A DNA stretch of 64,000 nt, from NCBI RefSeq assembly GCF_900086595.1, contig NZ_LT575472.1, forward strand, positions 3,155,124 to 3,219,123. The letters are read 5' to 3'. Shown here one piece after another: positions 63,815 to 64,000 of this stretch. The notes under the pieces were generated by a model. That model ran no database searches, was not told the origin of the DNA, and worked only from the letters and a program-made list of their open reading frames with translations. The stretch is from Clostridium nigeriense. GTDB taxonomy: Bacteria > Bacillota > Clostridia > Clostridiales > Clostridiaceae. The position numbers and the translations under genes are program-made. The stretch's first letter is position 1. The number at the start of each line of letters is the position of its first letter.

Positions 63815-64000
63815 GAATATAATCCTCCCTAAAAAATCTACTTTTTAAGTATATTTTATACCAAATATATCTTATATACAACATGTATAAAATTAATAAT
63901 TTATTTAATTATTAAATGTACTTAAATTTTATACTTTATATTGTTTTAAATCATAGAAAGTTAATTGATAAAAATTCTCATTATTTCTTAAAAATCTATT
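63815..64000. other. AT-rich edge region
   Basis: 186 bases with no ORF, hairpin or RNA gene that I can support; contains the upstream region of the TIGR04540-like gene. Confidence 0.6.

Noticed and set aside
1..64000. tRNA, rRNA, prophage, integrase or complete insertion sequence
   Set aside because: No cloverleaf-type sequence, rRNA segment, integrase, or transposase frame was recognised in either strand.

Overview
The window is very AT-rich DNA with strong Shine-Dalgarno sites, mostly leading organisation, and a gene set (standalone [FeFe] hydrogenase, fused GshAB, clostridial-type PTS, BFD-like ferredoxin, small zinc-ribbon proteins) that points to a spore-forming anaerobe of Clostridium sensu stricto. 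This is inferred from gene content and base composition only; no rRNA or tRNA gene is present to anchor the taxonomy. Most genes from 1 to 49.5 kb lie on the minus strand; after that the strands alternate in short units.

Layout. 1-0.5 kb: 5' part of an M42 aminopeptidase. 0.7-4.7 kb: an ArsR-type repressor, a MATE pump and a bifunctional glutathione synthetase in one overlapping operon behind two operator palindromes. 4.7-9.1 kb: a small inverted-repeat element, cyclopropane fatty acid synthase, a small alarmone synthetase and a YgiQ radical SAM protein. 9.2-13.2 kb: an ABC exporter next to its probable two-component system. 13.5-18.2 kb: a tiny ORF, then an ascorbate-type PTS operon (regulator with fused EIIA, EIIB, EIIC) ending in a TrpA-like protein. 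18.3-23 kb: ECF sigma factor with probable anti-sigma factor, small membrane proteins and three related long hairpins. 23-29.7 kb: a restriction-modification island with a McrBC-like pair divergent from an HTH-fused DNA methyltransferase and a 5-methylcytosine methyltransferase, resembling LlaJI/BsuMI systems. 29.7-32.4 kb: decayed AAA-ATPase/nuclease-like gene and two small zinc-binding ORFs.

32.6-37 kb: a second MATE pump, a strikingly methionine-rich low-complexity protein and a FUSC-type membrane protein. 37.1-49.5 kb: a tight eight-gene operon joining a secreted/membrane protein, an ABC exporter, a coiled-coil protein, a MoxR ATPase, a DUF58 protein and two von Willebrand A proteins; this is the largest coherent multi-gene system here and its function is not known to me. 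49.8-52 kb: a cysteine-rich protein and a propeller/coiled-coil protein, possibly spore-surface. 52-60.7 kb: hydrolase, GDPD, superoxide dismutase, zinc-ribbon and iron-sulfur small proteins, an AEC transporter, a FAD oxidoreductase, a yybP-ykoY manganese riboswitch with mntP, a GNAT/LuxR-type pair. 60.9-63.8 kb: [FeFe] hydrogenase, a family 2 glycosyltransferase and a TIGR04540-like protein.

Themes that connect the genes are metal and thiol stress (ArsR-MATE-GshAB, MntP, SodA, BFD), envelope and export functions (ABC/TCS, MoxR-vWA-ABC operon, FUSC, Cfa), and defence (McrBC plus two methyltransferases). Several start codons were moved inward from the longest ORF because the Shine-Dalgarno site only fits the inner start; each case is stated.
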